From positions 1 to 13,921 of the forward strand of contig JAAZNR010000489.1 in assembly GCA_012798155.1 (NCBI GenBank): 13,921 nt of DNA. The letters are read 5' to 3'. The notes below the pieces were generated by a model. That model did not search any database, had not been told where the DNA came from, and was given only the letters and a program-made list of their open reading frames with translations. This stretch comes from Thermogutta sp. GTDB taxonomy: Bacteria > Planctomycetota > Planctomycetia > Pirellulales > Thermoguttaceae. Of this stretch, positions 13,817-13,921 are shown piece by piece. The position numbers and the translations under genes are program-made. How positions within the stretch are numbered: position 1 is the stretch's first letter; the number at the start of each line of letters is the position of its first letter.

Positions 13817-13921
13817 TCAGATCCTTGGGGAGCGGGTGTCCTGGGATTGCGTCGCGAGCGAAGAAGCCCTCTCTTGCCGTTCGTTAGGGACGCCGCTTGC
13901 GCCGTGACCTTTGTACTTGCG
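13817..13921 (-). CDS. C-terminal end of an upstream gene (possible Rieske subunit), cut by window edge
   Basis: On the minus strand a frame enters at the right edge and runs 34 codons (RKYKGHGASG...SQDTRSPRI) to a TGA at 13819-13817, 2 bases before the cytochrome b ATG. The tight spacing, and the AAGGA ribosome site lying inside this frame, fit an operon partner. Cytochrome b genes are commonly preceded by a Rieske iron-sulfur protein gene, but no Rieske motif is in the visible part, so the identity is only inferred. Another frame is also open here, so the call is weak. Confidence 0.4.
   Translation of the reverse strand, partial: RKYKGHGASGVPNERQERASSLATQSQDTRSPRI

Overview
The window looks like a chromosomal segment of a GC-rich member of the Planctomycetota, probably a Pirellulales-like lineage. 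This is inferred from the flagellar gene set, from a FlgM that begins MQIHGPSH, and from a cytochrome b fused to several c-type heme domains, a combination I associate with planctomycetes. No rRNA or tRNA gene is visible, so the placement rests on protein character only.

Layout, left to right. (1) Positions 1-1257, minus strand: a sulfotransferase-family gene that runs off the left edge. (2) 1258-2260: a 1 kb divergent intergenic region. It carries an exact 13-bp tandem repeat, a complete 166-bp MITE-like element (18-bp terminal inverted repeats, 7-bp target duplication) and a 16-bp tandem repeat. (3) 2261-8475, plus strand: a flagellar export and regulation cluster, flhA - flhF - flhG-like - small membrane protein - fliA/whiG-type sigma factor. 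The flhA-flhF spacer is filled with tandem repeats. A sigma-28-like promoter sits just ahead of the small protein and fliA. (4) 8476-10176: a mostly non-coding region with one likely 76-aa minus-strand gene (8720-8950), several inverted repeats, and a strong intrinsic terminator that only makes sense for a minus-strand transcript I cannot otherwise account for. (5) 10177-11003, plus strand: flgM (anti-sigma-28) overlapping by 4 bp with a Fur-family regulator. (6) 11208-13814, minus strand: a fused cytochrome b / tetraheme cytochrome c protein. It is preceded, 2 bp away, by the C-terminal end of another open frame that enters from the right edge and is probably its operon partner.

How the genes work together: FlhA is the export-gate membrane protein. 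FlhF and FlhG set flagellar site and number. The FliA-type sigma factor would drive late flagellar genes, and FlgM would hold it inactive until the hook-basal body is complete. The Fur-family gene is translationally coupled to flgM, which suggests metal or redox status may be tied to flagellar timing. The bc-type fusion protein belongs to respiratory electron transfer and is convergent with the flgM-fur unit.

Most unusual points: the fused cytochrome b has Tyr where a canonical bH-heme His is expected, PEWS instead of PEWY at the Qo site, and a duplicated diheme c module. The FlhG-like protein has lost the P-loop lysine. flgM overlaps a fur-family gene. There is a clean MITE with target duplication, and a predicted hidden minus-strand transcript between fliA and flgM.
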